This document shows positions 44,455-56,389 of a stretch of 64,000 nucleotides of DNA, piece by piece. Position 1 is the stretch's first letter, and the number at the start of each line of letters is the position of its first letter. The translations under genes were made by a program, and so were the position numbers. This stretch comes from Ignelater luminosus (taxonomy: Eukaryota > Arthropoda > Insecta > Coleoptera > Elateridae), in contig VTPC01001838.1 in NCBI GenBank assembly GCA_011009095.1, forward strand, positions 1 through 64,000. The letters are read 5' to 3'. The notes under the pieces are model-generated. The model was given only the letters and a program-made list of their open reading frames with translations. It did not search any database and had not been told where the DNA came from.

Positions 44455-47400
44455 TTGTATTTATTGTTTTGGTTTAGTTGGCAATTATTATGACATCCTG
44501 TATAAGTAATTTTTTTATTTAACAAAACTAAACTTGCAAATGCATCAGGCGCGTTGGTACTATTAAAATGCTTTGAGGAATGTGCAAATTCAAAGAAACT
44601 AGCTCAACACTGTATGATTAAAACAGGTAGGTTCCTTCTTGAAAATATTTCCGCGCTTTTTTTGAGATCACTTACTTGCTGTTGACGTGAATAATGATCT
44701 CAGAGCTATCCGGATTATTTGATGCTTCGTTCTAAAAATTCTGAAGAGACGTTTTTGTATTCGTACTGTTCTTTTAAAATTTGAATTTGTTTGTACTGTA
44801 GGGTATTACGATGTAAACTAGGATAGAAAATAGCTTTGTAATGCTAAAATGACTAACTTATCCGGCTTAAGTTTGTGTCAAAATCTTACGACAAAACTGA
44901 AACTTTGACACAAACGTAAAAAGCTTACATATAAAGAAACCAAGGAAAAAAATATAAAAATGCTAATACGAGAAAACTTTGATTAAGAATCTTACCAAAG
45001 CTACAAATCAGCTTTTGAGCAACTTATAATTTAATACATGACCCAATTAAAAAAAAAGCAAAACCGCTAGGGATGGCGTTGATGCGTAACGCGCCGTATG
45101 GAAAGCATCGACATGATTTAAAGAGAACTCTTTATCTTATCTTAGGTCATATATGTCAAGACAGCATTAATACAGATTGGGAAAGTTAAGGTATGATGAG
45201 TATTAAATTTGCTTAATACTACTATTCAATAAAGTAACCAAAATTTTTAAATTTGTGAACAAGTAAAATCTTAAAAATCTTGAAGTTACAAACAAAAACT
45301 AAATAATTTGGAATAATTGATTTTAAACGATCAAAGTTACTTAAATTGCTAAATAAATTTCACACTTTACAGATTTGAAAAATAATTAGTGGAAAACAAC
45401 GAGGTCCATCCGTAGAATGATTGATTCAAACGCGCAGGATCGACTTAAACTACAAAGTGGATTTAAAGATATAATGGATGATTTTCGAGTCCATTTATAC
45501 CTTTTTAATCCGATTTGGGATTTCTAGCTAGTTATTTGATGAAAATAAAATTTCTACACGAGACAACAAGAAAAAATATCTAAAAAAACTTACTGAATTT
45601 GAAAATTCATCAAAAAAATTCTGGAATGTTCTGCATTATTCAAAACGAACAATTGAAATGGAAAAATTCTGAGAACTGGCAATTTTAAATGTAATTAAAT
45701 GATTGTGGAGACTAAATTTCAAATCCGACCATAATTACTAATTTAATTGCATCTTGGCGGGAAAAAATTCAAAATTCGATTATCAGAACTGCTTAATATT
45801 GTTAAATGGAGAGACTTTAAAAGGGCATATAAAAACCAGTTTGATAATTATGGAGAACTGCAAAATGTGACAACTGCGTACAGTAGAGTGTTAGTTTCAT
45901 TTCATATAAATGTGTAAAAAGTGCAAAAACACTAATTCCAAAAAACAGATCTAATATTACAAACAGTTTGTTCGTATTATTAGAATGTAATATAAATATG
46001 ACGTTCTAGAATCTAGAGGCCTTCTTGTACGGAATTTTTAAAGTTTACTATTATTTCTACTAGACGAGAGGCCCAAGAGCTCCTTTGCGTACTTATTATC
46101 GACATAACTATAAAGGGAATTCAAATCGGTGACTGTAAAAACTTAAAGGACTAAAAGAATTTAAGTTATTAAGATCAGAAACCTGAAAGAATCTAAAAGA
46201 GTTTGCAATAATCTAAACTCTGCCACAAATATAAAAATGAGATCCTTGAAGATCGACTTTTTCTATTATATTACGTTAAGATTTTCCAGAATTTATTTAG
46301 CATATTCATTGTCTTGGTCTGTCATGAAATGGTAAAAAAATCTCTCTCATGTTTAATGCTAGATTCTATAACGAATCAGAGATTTGTGATAATTATTTCG
46401 CCATGGAGCGCTGCAATATGAAAAGAAAGCAGATGTAGTAAACAATACTCTACTAAAATCTATATGAGCAACGATGGCTTTATTCTCTTGTCCACTTGAG
46501 CTAATGTTTCTGTAATCGAGATATCTTCTTTTCCAGGAACGCAGGCATTTTTAAATCTCCTTGTAAGTCGGAACTTGTTCTCTGCCATATTCACATATTA
46601 TGTTTTAATTACTTAGTTCTGCATCAACCATCATGGTAAGTGCTGTGGTTCCATCCAGACGTTTTTTAGTCTTATCTAAATTTTTTTTATCACTTTGGAA
46701 GCGTCTACTAAACGTGCAGAACGAAGACTTATCTGTGCAGCATATCTCAAACACGTCAGATCTATCCATATTTCTATGAGATGTTTCGGCTTTTTCAGTA
46801 GTATTATCAGATTCATTTTTTTCGTATGGATGTTTATTTGGATTTCAGGCATTTCAGGCATGTAGATCATCATTCGAGCTCGATCTGTTGACTCAAATAC
46901 CAAAAAAAACGAACTTTTGAATAGTGTTCCGTGAAAGGAAGTATGTTTCATCGCTTGGTTATTAATTTAAATTAACAAACGAATAATTTCGATCATTGCG
47001 TACTTGATTATCAAACTTATTGACTGATTTTCAAAAGTTTTAAGTATTAATGATTGTAAACTGTTTAATGCACTTCACAAGTTAGGTGCGACCAATAGCG
47101 GTTGCATCGAGAACCTCTAAAGGGTCTAGGGCGTCAACATTTCTTAAAGTAATAAATACATTTCTAAAATTGAAAGTTGTACAAAAATTCCAACAATGTT
47201 ACCACAGTATGAATGTTGGATTATCGAATTCAATAGCTCAGTTAGGGGAAACGCTGAAGTTATCAAATTTCAAGTAGTGTGCCATAGGCAAGTTTGAGTT
47301 TTACGCTATTGTATCATAACAACCAAATCAGAAAAAAGCAAGACAATCATCATAAAGAAGAGGATAACGAAATTAATTGTTAACTAAAAACCAAACAAAA

Positions 47401-47470
47401 CAGCAATCTCTGGTACTCGAACACTGAAGTACACATGAATGGATACCAATATTTGATAGCTTTGCAAATT
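44455..47470. other. AT-rich intergenic DNA
   Basis: No gene recognised. The 91-codon minus-strand frame at 46676-46951 and the 63-codon frame at 47086 carry no family motifs. I see nothing else. Confidence 0.5.
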
Positions 47471-47474
47471 CTTT

Positions 47475-47895
47475 GATAAAAATCTATTCGAAACACTCCA
47501 AGACACTAAATAACCAACAGATTATTAGTTTGAAATTAGTATTACGTCATGCCATTCGAAACGTAGAAAAATCTTTAGATAATCCGTGATCATACCAAAA
47601 GTATGTCACTGAATGTGAATGAATTCCGAGGAAAAACGCTGTAAATCTACTCTAAACACTCGGAGACACTAAATAACCAACAGATTATTAGTTTGAAATT
47701 AGCATTACGTCATGGCATTCAAAACATAGAGGAAATTTTAAGATAATCCGTGGCCGTACAGAAAGTATGTCACTGAATGTTTATATAAACGCTGGAAATT
47801 TACTCTAAACACTCAAAGACACTAGATAAACATCAGGTTATTAGTTTCAAATTAGTATTACGTCATAACATACGAAATATAAAAGAATTCTTAAG
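47475..47895. repeat. ~165-bp satellite, array 2
   Basis: Two and a half units: AGACACTAAATAACCAACAG occurs at about 47500 and 47667, with a diverged copy at 47818. GTATGTCACTGAATG occurs at 47601 and 47766. TTAGTATTACGTCATGCCAT is also repeated. The unit is about 155-170 bp. This array is better preserved than the one at 40-42 kb and belongs to the same family. Confidence 0.9.
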
Positions 47896-47899
47896 ACAT

Positions 47900-48415
47900 A
47901 CGACCTTACGCAGTTATGAACAAAGTTTCTATGAAACTTCAATATCAGCAGCAAATAAGTTGAATAACTTCAATGGTATACTCTGAAAGGACTAATACCA
48001 AATGTAGTTACAAAAAAGTCAAATGATACTGTTAGTATTTGTGCAGATAACTTTACTAGGCTACATGATGCACTGCACAGAAGAGATGTTTCAGCACTCT
48101 GGACCACTCGGATGCTTTCTTTCCAGTATTTCAGCAGATTATCTTTTGATATCGAAATTGCTGCAACCGTTCTTTCAACAAATATTGAGACACTATCACA
48201 CCGAAAGTGGATCTTGTTCACTTTATCGATTCGAAAATGATATAGTCATACTTATTTTTCACTAAAGTTTGAATTATATCCAACATGTTTTGATATGTTC
48301 CTTTAAAACATGTTACTCCTTGTGTTTCAGGAAAACCTAGAAAACAAAAAACAATTCACCGTTTTGAAGGAATATATTAAGAGATGAAGAGGGGGATTTT
48401 TCATATAATCCAATC
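47900..48415. other. Intergenic DNA
   Basis: Short frames on both strands (47970-48265) have no recognisable motif. Confidence 0.4.
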
Positions 48416-48419
48416 TTTA

Positions 48420-49480
48420 TCCAGGATGCTTATTGGAGCTGACGGAGGTACAGCTAAGTGAGAAAGAAGCATCGGCTCTTCCTTTTGCTGTTGAGAAATT
48501 CCAGGAAATGATTTATGGCCGTGGCTTCATTTTAAAAATTGACCATTGGGATCAAAAAGAGGAATTCCTCTTCACATGGCTAACAGAGTGTAATGTTGGG
48601 CACTCGATTTAGAAGCCTACGAGTTCAAACCAAGCATGTGAAAACGGAGAAATCTTGTCATACAGATTTACTGTCTCGTCTTATAGACAGACTAGATCAA
48701 GAAGACATAATTGGTTTGGTCTCTCTTGAATCTCTTGAATCAAATTTTATCAATTAAATTTACTAAACAAACAAATGTTCAATCCTGAAATAAATCTTGT
48801 CCTATGTCGAAAAGCAGCATTTTGGTAAGATTTACAAATGCTACTAAAGATAATTACTTTCTAGTATTCAAGGATGATTGCTAATGAGAGACAAGATTGG
48901 TATACCAGAAATCTATCAAAAATTCTTGAGATACGTCCATTTTGGCCACAGTCTTAAGGTCCGTTCCAACTCATTCACACTTATTTTACAGGCCTTAAAG
49001 ATGATTATTGTTTCATTTTAATTTTAACCAGAATTGTTACGCCTTCTTCTTGGACTAGAAATATTTTTGAAGAACCCTTCAATGGCTGTTATGGATTGCC
49101 TGAAACTAATAGTATCAGACAGCAGTACGCAGTTTACCTAGTTACAATAAGTTTCAAAAATCTTGTAGAAGTCATGGTTATTAGTCACAGAGTACATTCC
49201 ATAGTCTAATGGTCAAGCTGGATGTTATGTTGATACACTTTGAAGAACATCGAGAACACGACATCAATGAGTAGGCAGTTCTCTTCCTATTGCATCTGAA
49301 GATAAACAAACAGAAATATGCGCAGCTCATAATGTGAAAATTATTCAGCGCAGAGGACATGTTGTATGTGAAGAAGCACAGGAACGCTAATTTTGTGTAG
49401 TCATCAGATGAAATGATTGAAAAGGTATGCAACGTAATGAATAATCTTCTGGTAGATCACAAGTGTTTCAAAGACGGAAA
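48420..49480 (+). pseudogene. Ty3/Gypsy-type pol remnant (RNase H and integrase)
   Basis: Reading across frame changes gives LSEKEASALPFAVEKFQEMI and YGRGFILKIDH (48455-48545), the RNase H of Gypsy elements. Next comes GSKRGIPLHMANRV (48550-48590), a YEFK-KHVKTEKSCHTDLLSR block and LIDRLDQEDIIG (48620-48715), the end of RNase H. The integrase core is represented by SDSSTQFT (49115-49140, one catalytic Asp) and SNGQAGCYVDTL (49205-49245, the HP-SNGxAER region; the catalytic Glu is lost). A weak C-terminal chromatin-binding-like tail follows. Gag, protease and RT are absent. Heavily damaged, no LTR visible. Confidence 0.75.
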
Positions 49481-49904
49481 GCTCTAAGTAATGCATTTCT
49501 GGAATAGACGCAGAGTCAATCTAATCTTTGAACGAATAAAATGACCCGTAAATACTTTTTGACGTTAAAAGTAACCAGATGGTCGAATCGGAGAAGTACG
49601 ATAGCTGTTTGTTCACTCGAACTTGTTAGTATCTGCGAGAAAATTGACAATTGACACAGCCGTATAGAAGGAAGCATTATCATGGCGACGCATTAAATTC
49701 CAAATATTCAGTTTTTGAAACACTTTTGGAGACATTTGCTGATGCTGAAGGCCTGTCAACTAGAGAGGGATTCTGCAAACTATTTGAATACAATGATTCC
49801 AGACAGTCTGATTCAAGACACAATTTTAGTTGTTTGTTTGAATCAAATCCTGGTAATTTCTGCTGCAGAATAACAGTGGCTTCTTCAACCGTAGAGGGAG
49901 ATAG

Positions 49905-52690
49905 TTATTGTTTTTTAATCCTCCAATCCCCGCCGGTTTTACTGCCATTGTCGGGCGCAAAAGCATCCAGCATGCCTATTGCGAATGCACCGCAACCTTC
50001 TACTTCTTCTGTTCATGAGCTGTCGCTCGCGTATTTACAACGCTCTAAGTACCAAGCGTTCACTGTTTAATGACCAAATTATTTATACATTCTACTGATT
50101 CTGTCGCTAAGGCAAAATGTTCCAGGTTTCCATCGAATTTTCTTAATGGGCAGTCAGTGATAATGCGTTGGATGGTCTGTCTTTCGGCGCCACAATCGCA
50201 TTCAGGAGAGAGTGCTGTGTTCCATTTATGATGGGAGTCTAAACACTTGCCATGTCGCGTTCTTATTTGGTTGAAAGTAACAGAAGTTCTACATTGAAAG
50301 TCGAAGCCAGGTGAAGTCTTCTTACATTTTGGGCCTGTTATTTTGCATGTTCTGTCACTGGGTGGTCATGAGAAAGTAATCTGCTGGCAGTTCCAATGCA
50401 GTTTTTGATTATGGCTTTCTGGAACGCAATCGACCGCCATTCGATGTTCTCATGTACTGATAGTTGGGAGATTTGATTGTGCCGGATATCAGGTACTTCG
50501 CAGTATTAAGTTGCATATGAACAATGTTGGTGTGTAGGCTGTTTAACCGTACAGGAGCACTGTGTTCGGCAGCCGAGTACACAAGCCATAGAGCTATGCA
50601 CCGTAGAATTGTTTCTGTTGAACCACAAGAGATTCCGCAGAATTTTTGTAAGATGTTATTACGAGTTCTGAGTTGTGCTGTGATTTTTTCAAGGTGCTGT
50701 TTGAACGACAGTGTTCGGTACGGGTTACTCCTAGGTAGCGTGTCGAAGTAATTGGGTACTGGCATACACTTGAGAGTCGTCTGTTGGCCATCTTGTTTAA
50801 ATGAAAGCAGCACACCTCGGCTTTATTGGAATTTGGCTTAAGCCTCCATCGCCTGAAGTACTCCAACAGTTCCCTTCTTGGATGTTTTTAATTACAGTGT
50901 CTCTAGAAGCAATAATCGCCCAGTCATCTGTGTAACCAGATTTTTTAGATCGAGTGGTCGGCATGTCGGCAATATACAGACTGAACAGAATAGGGGCTAG
51001 TACGGAGCCTTATAGTAAGACTTTATTTAGTGCCTTTTTGGAGCTTGTGGTATTTTCCATGTTGTTTGACAACGGTTGTTCTGCATGGAATCACCCGTAA
51101 GAATTTACGAACACGTCCATCCTTCCAGACCGTACCACAGGTGGCAGTTCAGTCTATGAAAGCTATCGACGTCTTCTATGTAGGTTGTAAGGGCTAGGAC
51201 CTGGTCAGTGGTGCTTCTTTCAGGTCTGAAGCCTGCTTGTTTAACTGGAATTGCTCCGAGATGCTTATAAGCCGTGCTCAACAAGCTAATATGGCGATAG
51301 TTCTCCGGTTTATCGCCTGCTTTGGCTTTTAATATGGCAATTATCTTTGTCTCTTTTAAGGATGTTTGATCGTTCTCTGGTGCTGAGTATGTTTAAGTAG
51401 AACTTTGATAGCCAATTCTAGCTATTCCGAGTGCATGCCATCAAGACCAGGTGCTTTGGCGAGCTTTATATCTTTGAGTGCGTTAGAGATATCATCCACG
51501 CTGAACTCTTTAGAGAATTCTGAGGCCCCTTGAGTCGAGCGCTTTAGGGCTTTTAGTACTTTTTTGATTTTGATAGTAAAGTCTTTATCTCTTCTCCCCC
51601 TACATGTAGTACCTATGTGTGAGGCAATCTTATTTGGATGACTGTTCGGCTTTTTGCGGGTTGCTGGTTTGCCATCACTCAGTTTTCTCATCAGAGACCA
51701 TACTTTCGACTAGATCTTGCGAAGTCCAAGCATTCAACTGTGTTGTGCCATCTAAGCTATGTAAAAGTTCATCTGTGATATCTTGGTTGTCGTTATCTAA
51801 GTATTTTCTTTTCTCATTCCAGCCAGGAATATACTCTTTTCTGAAACCTCTAGGTATGTGTTTTTTTACTGTTGATATTATGACTTTGGCTAATCTTTCA
51901 TAATTTTTTTATGTTGGTGGTATATGGCTTAGGCATGCATCCAGTTTTTTCTTTGTATAAGCAAGCCAGTTGGCTTTGTTAAAGTTCCAGCGTGGGCGTG
52001 GGGTAGAGTCTATCAACAGGATTTGAGTATGGATTTAGTTATATAATTGGTCTGTATTGGCTGTGGGAAAGTTCGTGTAGTTGGTAACAGTTTACTGTCC
52101 TGGTCTCTGCTTACAAAACAGATTTGGGTTGTATTCTTGCCTCCATGCGGCATATTTAAAGGTACCACTGCCTTTTGGGTCGAATATTAGTGACAGTTGA
52201 TTTCTTTCAGCCCATTTAGCAGCGTCTCCCTGTCTATATCATTTGTTCTGTACTTCTGTACTTTTGATGATCACTATTAAAATCGCCCACATAAATGGCT
52301 GGATGCTGTCGTGGGTCTATGATTTGACGTGGCCAACTGATGTTTGGTGGTTTATAGATATTTACAACTTCAGTATTTTCTATTTTTGTGACAACGGTGT
52401 GTACGTTGTTGTCCGTGGAAGCAGAAACGAGGAAAGCATTATCTATAGTATTCCGCACATAGGTGGCATTACCGTATGCATAGTGATAGATGGCACCCAG
52501 GAGCTCGCGATCAGTGATCTTGCCTCTGCATGAGTTTCTTGTATGACTAACAGGTCAATTTTGCTGGTGACTAACAGTTTTGAGAGAACCTCGCTTTTTG
52601 TTCCACTGATACCCTAGATGTTTATTTAACAAACCAGAACAATTGGTCCGAGGTTTCTAGTCGAGTGTTCCTTTGAGCCGATTCACTATT
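49905..52690 (-). pseudogene. Jockey-clade LINE, nearly full-length ORF2
   Basis: Minus-strand order is endonuclease then RT. The endonuclease shows GTKSEVLSKLLVTSKIDLLV, IQETHAEARSL (52540-52610), NNVHTVVTKIENTEVVNIYK and HPAIYVGDFNSDH (52250-52410). GTFKYAAWRQEYNP follows at about 52145. The RT starts with KALKDIKLAKAPGLDGMHSE (51422-51480). It continues with degraded blocks through LAPILFSLYIADMPTTRS (50950-51005) and GYTDDWAIIASRDT, where the catalytic box is YTDD rather than YADD. Then RRWRLKPNSNKAEVCCFHLN (50800-50850), LSFKQHLEKITAQLRTRNNI and LWLVYSAAEHSAPVRLNSLH. The tail CDCGAERQTIQRIITDCPLR lies at 50125-50205. A 3' untranslated part ends near 49905 with an A-rich stretch on this strand. 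Many frameshifts and stops. Confidence 0.9.
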
Positions 52691-52699
52691 CAAATAAAA

Positions 52700-54605
52700 A
52701 TAAGAACAACGTACATATCACTAATATCACTAAGAAACTTAACGAGTTTTGGCATGCACCTTTTACAATTAGTTCTTTGGTGATGGAAAAATTGTAAAAT
52801 TCAAATAAAACAATAATTTACAGTTAATCAAGAGAACAATTCTAAAACTGTATTTCGTTTTAAATGAATTTGGACACGGAAAGATTTTATGTAGAAAAGC
52901 AAGGTGTATAAAATTTATCGAAATGGTTTGCAATCTACCTACACATTTTGCAACACAAATTAGCCGAAAAAACCATTTCTAATTCATGGATAGTTGATTT
53001 TGTGTGTATGAATGTGTGCACATACCTATATATAAAAGCTTGAACCATCAAAATTAAAACATTATCATTACATTCCCATTAACTTTTGTGGCATTAACGT
53101 TAATTGTTATTTTCTAGATTAACCCTTACAACTTCGTCACGCCACAATCCGAAATATTATATAATTTAACTTACACGCATGAGAAAGTTTTACGTTTTCA
53201 ACCTCAGACGTTGCCGTTGCTTAAAAGGTAATTACATCGGCATGATTGAATGAATGCGATGTCAATCTTCTCGCTGCTGTATTTTAAGTAGGACGTTATG
53301 TTAATATCGGAATAAATCGGTGTCGGTTGGAATTGAAAATAGTCTTGTTTTAGAAAAACGAGGAGAGAGAAGAAAAAAAAAGATTTGCATGAACAATTTC
53401 GCATCATTTATTAAGTAGTTCACACACGTTTCCCATTCAAAATTTCAAACACATCAAGTGCGGCAAGTCAGTCGAACCGGTTTTCGAGTTCGTTTGCGCT
53501 ATTGTAGTACTGCAGCGGGTTCGTCTACCGCTTACAAAACAGAATGAACCCCTGAGGGCGTCTTTGGATTGTCTTCTACTAGGACTCTTTGTTTTACTTT
53601 GTTTTTTGCATGACCGGATTCCCGTATGTTTTGCATACGAGAGTCAATTTATTTCTGGACTTGTAGTGCAGTGGATTTAGTACTTCGCGTTTATCTTCGT
53701 TCTAAATGTGCTCTTGTAGCTTTTACGACGTTATCAACAGTTTTAGGTTTATGTGTAACTGAGATATTTGGCTATTTTTGATTCGGTCGTTCGTGCTAAG
53801 TGGTTTTTATTTGCGTACGAATTTTCGCATTTGTTCATTTATTGCTGTGGTACACACTGCACAAAAGTAATTATTCGTAAATAAATGTACGTATCAAACT
53901 GTGAAACGCATTTACCCGGATTATTTAGATTTATTAGTCTAGTAACAATAAAATGTTTTAATATTTAAATCCCACTCCATTTATTCAAAATTAGTTCAGT
54001 GAATAACAAACATGTTTAGATTTTAAATGAAGCTATTGAACACTTAATTGTTATTTCATTGAAATTTTAATGTTGTTAATAATTCAGTTTTATTGATTAT
54101 TAAAATACATTCTAGTATTACCAAGTTAAAATAAACACCTTGTTAACCGATATGGAAAGACTCGATCGGTTATTAAGAACCGACTGTTTCATTATTTAAA
54201 CTGTGTACGTACGTGTGTAGTTAGGTATGATTTGTAAACCGACGCGACGTTTAAATTATTAATTTATGTGAATGAAATTTGAATCGATTGTAGATGATCA
54301 AGGCTGCCCTCTTCTAAAATTCACAGTATTCGTTTCCTTTTTCTTGTGAGACATATGTGAAAAATACTTACTGTTAGGTAAGTTGTTTTATTTGTTGACC
54401 TTTGCGCGTTATTAAAATGGGAATAATAACAATAGTTAAAACAGACGGTACAGGATTTATCTAATTTTTGGCCAATTAGCAATTTAAAGTTAATAAATTG
54501 GTTTTACTAGAAAATTTAAAGAGTTCTTCCTGAAAAGGCTGTGATTATGAGATCATCAATTCTATACAACTTAAACTTATTCTAATTTTCATATTTAGCT
54601 AAATA
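52700..54605. other. AT-rich intergenic DNA
   Basis: No gene recognised. A GC-richer patch at 53460-53640 has no convincing frame. The Gypsy LTR begins at 54610. Confidence 0.5.
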
Positions 54606-54609
54606 GTAA

Positions 54610-54880
54610 TGTAACGCGCCGCCAATTGAATATACCAGAGAAGCCTCGAACTGTCTAGGCGTCGCGACCGTCGCAAACCTTCTAGGTTCATCGAGAGGAA
54701 CAAGGAAACGATATATAAAAGCAAGCGGAAATGGAGAAACCAGTTACGCAATTAGTTGTGCTCGGGCTTAAATAAATGTGTAATTAGTACTATAAATAAA
54801 TTATTCTGTACATATGCAAATAAATAAATCAATAAATTTTGTGAAAATAAATATTAAAAATGTTTTATTAAAACGTTACA
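54610..54880 (+). repeat. 5' long terminal repeat of a Ty3/Gypsy element
   Basis: The LTR starts TGTAACGCGCC and ends AAAACGTTACA, so its tips form the usual TG...CA inverted pair (TGTAACG / CGTTACA). It contains a TATA box (ATATATAAAAG, 54711-54721) and an AATAAA polyadenylation signal (54771-54776). Directly after it lies TGGGTGTCAGG, in the position of a tRNA primer binding site. Length 271 bp. No matching 3' LTR is present in the window. Confidence 0.85.
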
Positions 54881-54948
54881 TGGGTGTCAGGTGTAAGGAG
54901 CTTGACAAATTTAAAAATTTAAAACGAAAATAATTTGTAAATGCGCCT

Positions 54949-55900
54949 ATGACTCGGTCTGCTTCAGCTAAAACAGATCAAGAATTAATTAAGATGTTAC
55001 AAGAAATTAAGCAAAATATAGGAAATAACCAACTAGAAATTAAATAGAATTAAATAAAAGGTGAAATAAATAACGTACAAAGTGAAATGAGTGTAAAAAT
55101 GGAAACAATGAAAAAGGAAGTTAAAGAGGAAGTTGATGGATTATATAAAAAATATGACGAATTACAACAAAAGTTGGCTATGTTTACTATGGGTCAAGTC
55201 GTGGAGGAAGTGTAGATGCTCGCAGCGAGGTACCTGAAGATATACAACTTCCACCTACGGAGCGGGTGATCCACGAACAACCCTTGGCAGTTATTGGAAG
55301 CAATGGTACGCCGAAAAATCATGTTCAGCCTCCAATTTTCGATGGGAAGATAGCCTGGTCCACTTATTTAATGCAGTTCGAAGCGGCTGCTGTTACTAAT
55401 AATTGGAGTGAAAAAGAAAAGGCAGCGTCTCTGGTAGTGGCTTTACGTGGAGACGCCCTGGATGTGATACGTACGGTTCCGTACTACTTGCGAGGAAATC
55501 TCAACGAGCTAGCATAACGTTTAGATATGCGTTATGGATATAAACACCTCCAGCAAGTACACTACGCGCAACTGAAAAGTAAAATGCAGAAACCGGGAGA
55601 GAGTTTACAAGAACTCCAAGTGGACATAGAGCGTTTAATTACGCTAGCATATCCAGAGGCTCCGCAGATCTTCCTTGAGCAGCAGATTCTGAAATCCAAT
55701 AGGCTTTGAGACTTGCGCGTCATGTAAAATTAGAAAGTGCTTCGGCGTACGCGCTCGAGTTTGCAGCAGCCAAGTGAACATCCCATGGTCATATGGATGA
55801 AAAAAATTGAACGAATGATAAAACAAATGCTTGAAGAACAGCGATCAAAAAAAGTAAGACTACAGTGCTGGAGATGCGGTGAGTAGAATCATCTTAGAAG
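54949..55900 (+). pseudogene. Gypsy gag, decayed
   Basis: The start MTRSASAKTDQELIKMLQEI is followed by a Lys/Glu-rich coiled-coil-like segment with stops. The capsid-like core reads PPIFDGKIAWSTYLMQFEAA, WSEKEKAASLVVALRGDALD (55330-55460), then, after a stop, RYGYKHLQQVHYAQLKSKMQ and GESLQELQVDIERLITLAYP (55527-55660). It ends with one zinc-knuckle-like motif CWRCGE-x-NHLRR (55866-55905) whose first spacing is intact but which contains a stop. Gag would form the virus-like particle and bind RNA through the knuckle. Stops at several places make it non-functional. Confidence 0.85.
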
Positions 55901-55978
55901 AAAGAGTGGTGCAGTTAGGAACAACCAGGATCAGGAAAACTAGTGTGAGTCGATGTAAAGGGGCGAACGTCGACCTCC

Positions 55979-56389
55979 TTGAGTCTTGCCCCGGAAATTA
56001 TCATCCAAGTGGCTTCGTTACGGTATCAACCAGACAATTTTTACATCTATCGCAGTATTTTTGGGAAGACGTGTTCGTTATTGATCGCCACGGGAGCAAC
56101 GAGGACAATAATCCGCCCTGATGTTGTTGAAGATAGAGAGTTACAGCCATCAAGAATCCGGTTGAAAACCGCTACGGATGAGCATGCCGATGTTCTTGGG
56201 GAACTGATGGTGGAAATGGGAATTAGTTTCAAGAGTTGCACGCATCAGGTGTTGGTAGTGGATATAGCCGACGAAGTTATCCTGGGAATGGATTTGTTGA
56301 AAAAGTTTGGGTTTACATTAGACATGAAGAATGTAATCCTTCGTGTAGATAACGAAGAAGTCCATATTCACCCTGCTGGCGCGAAGTGA
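55979..56389 (+). pseudogene. Gypsy retropepsin-like protease, catalytic Asp lost
   Basis: A 136-codon open frame. The flap and active-site region reads CSLLIATGATRTIIRPDVVE; in functional retropepsins the triplet is DTG, here it is ATG (Asp to Ala). Downstream ELMVEMGISFKSCTHQVLVV, DEVILGMDLLKKFGF and LDMKNVILRVDNEEV match the rest of the Gypsy protease fold, including the ILGMDLL strand. The domain is otherwise well kept and open. It would cleave the Gag-Pol polyprotein. The loss of the nucleophile makes it inactive unless that base is a sequencing error. Confidence 0.85.

Noticed and set aside
49651..50070. 139-codon open frame
   Set aside because: It straddles the end of the Gypsy relic and the 3' non-coding part and tail of the Jockey LINE on the opposite strand, so it is a chance chimera.
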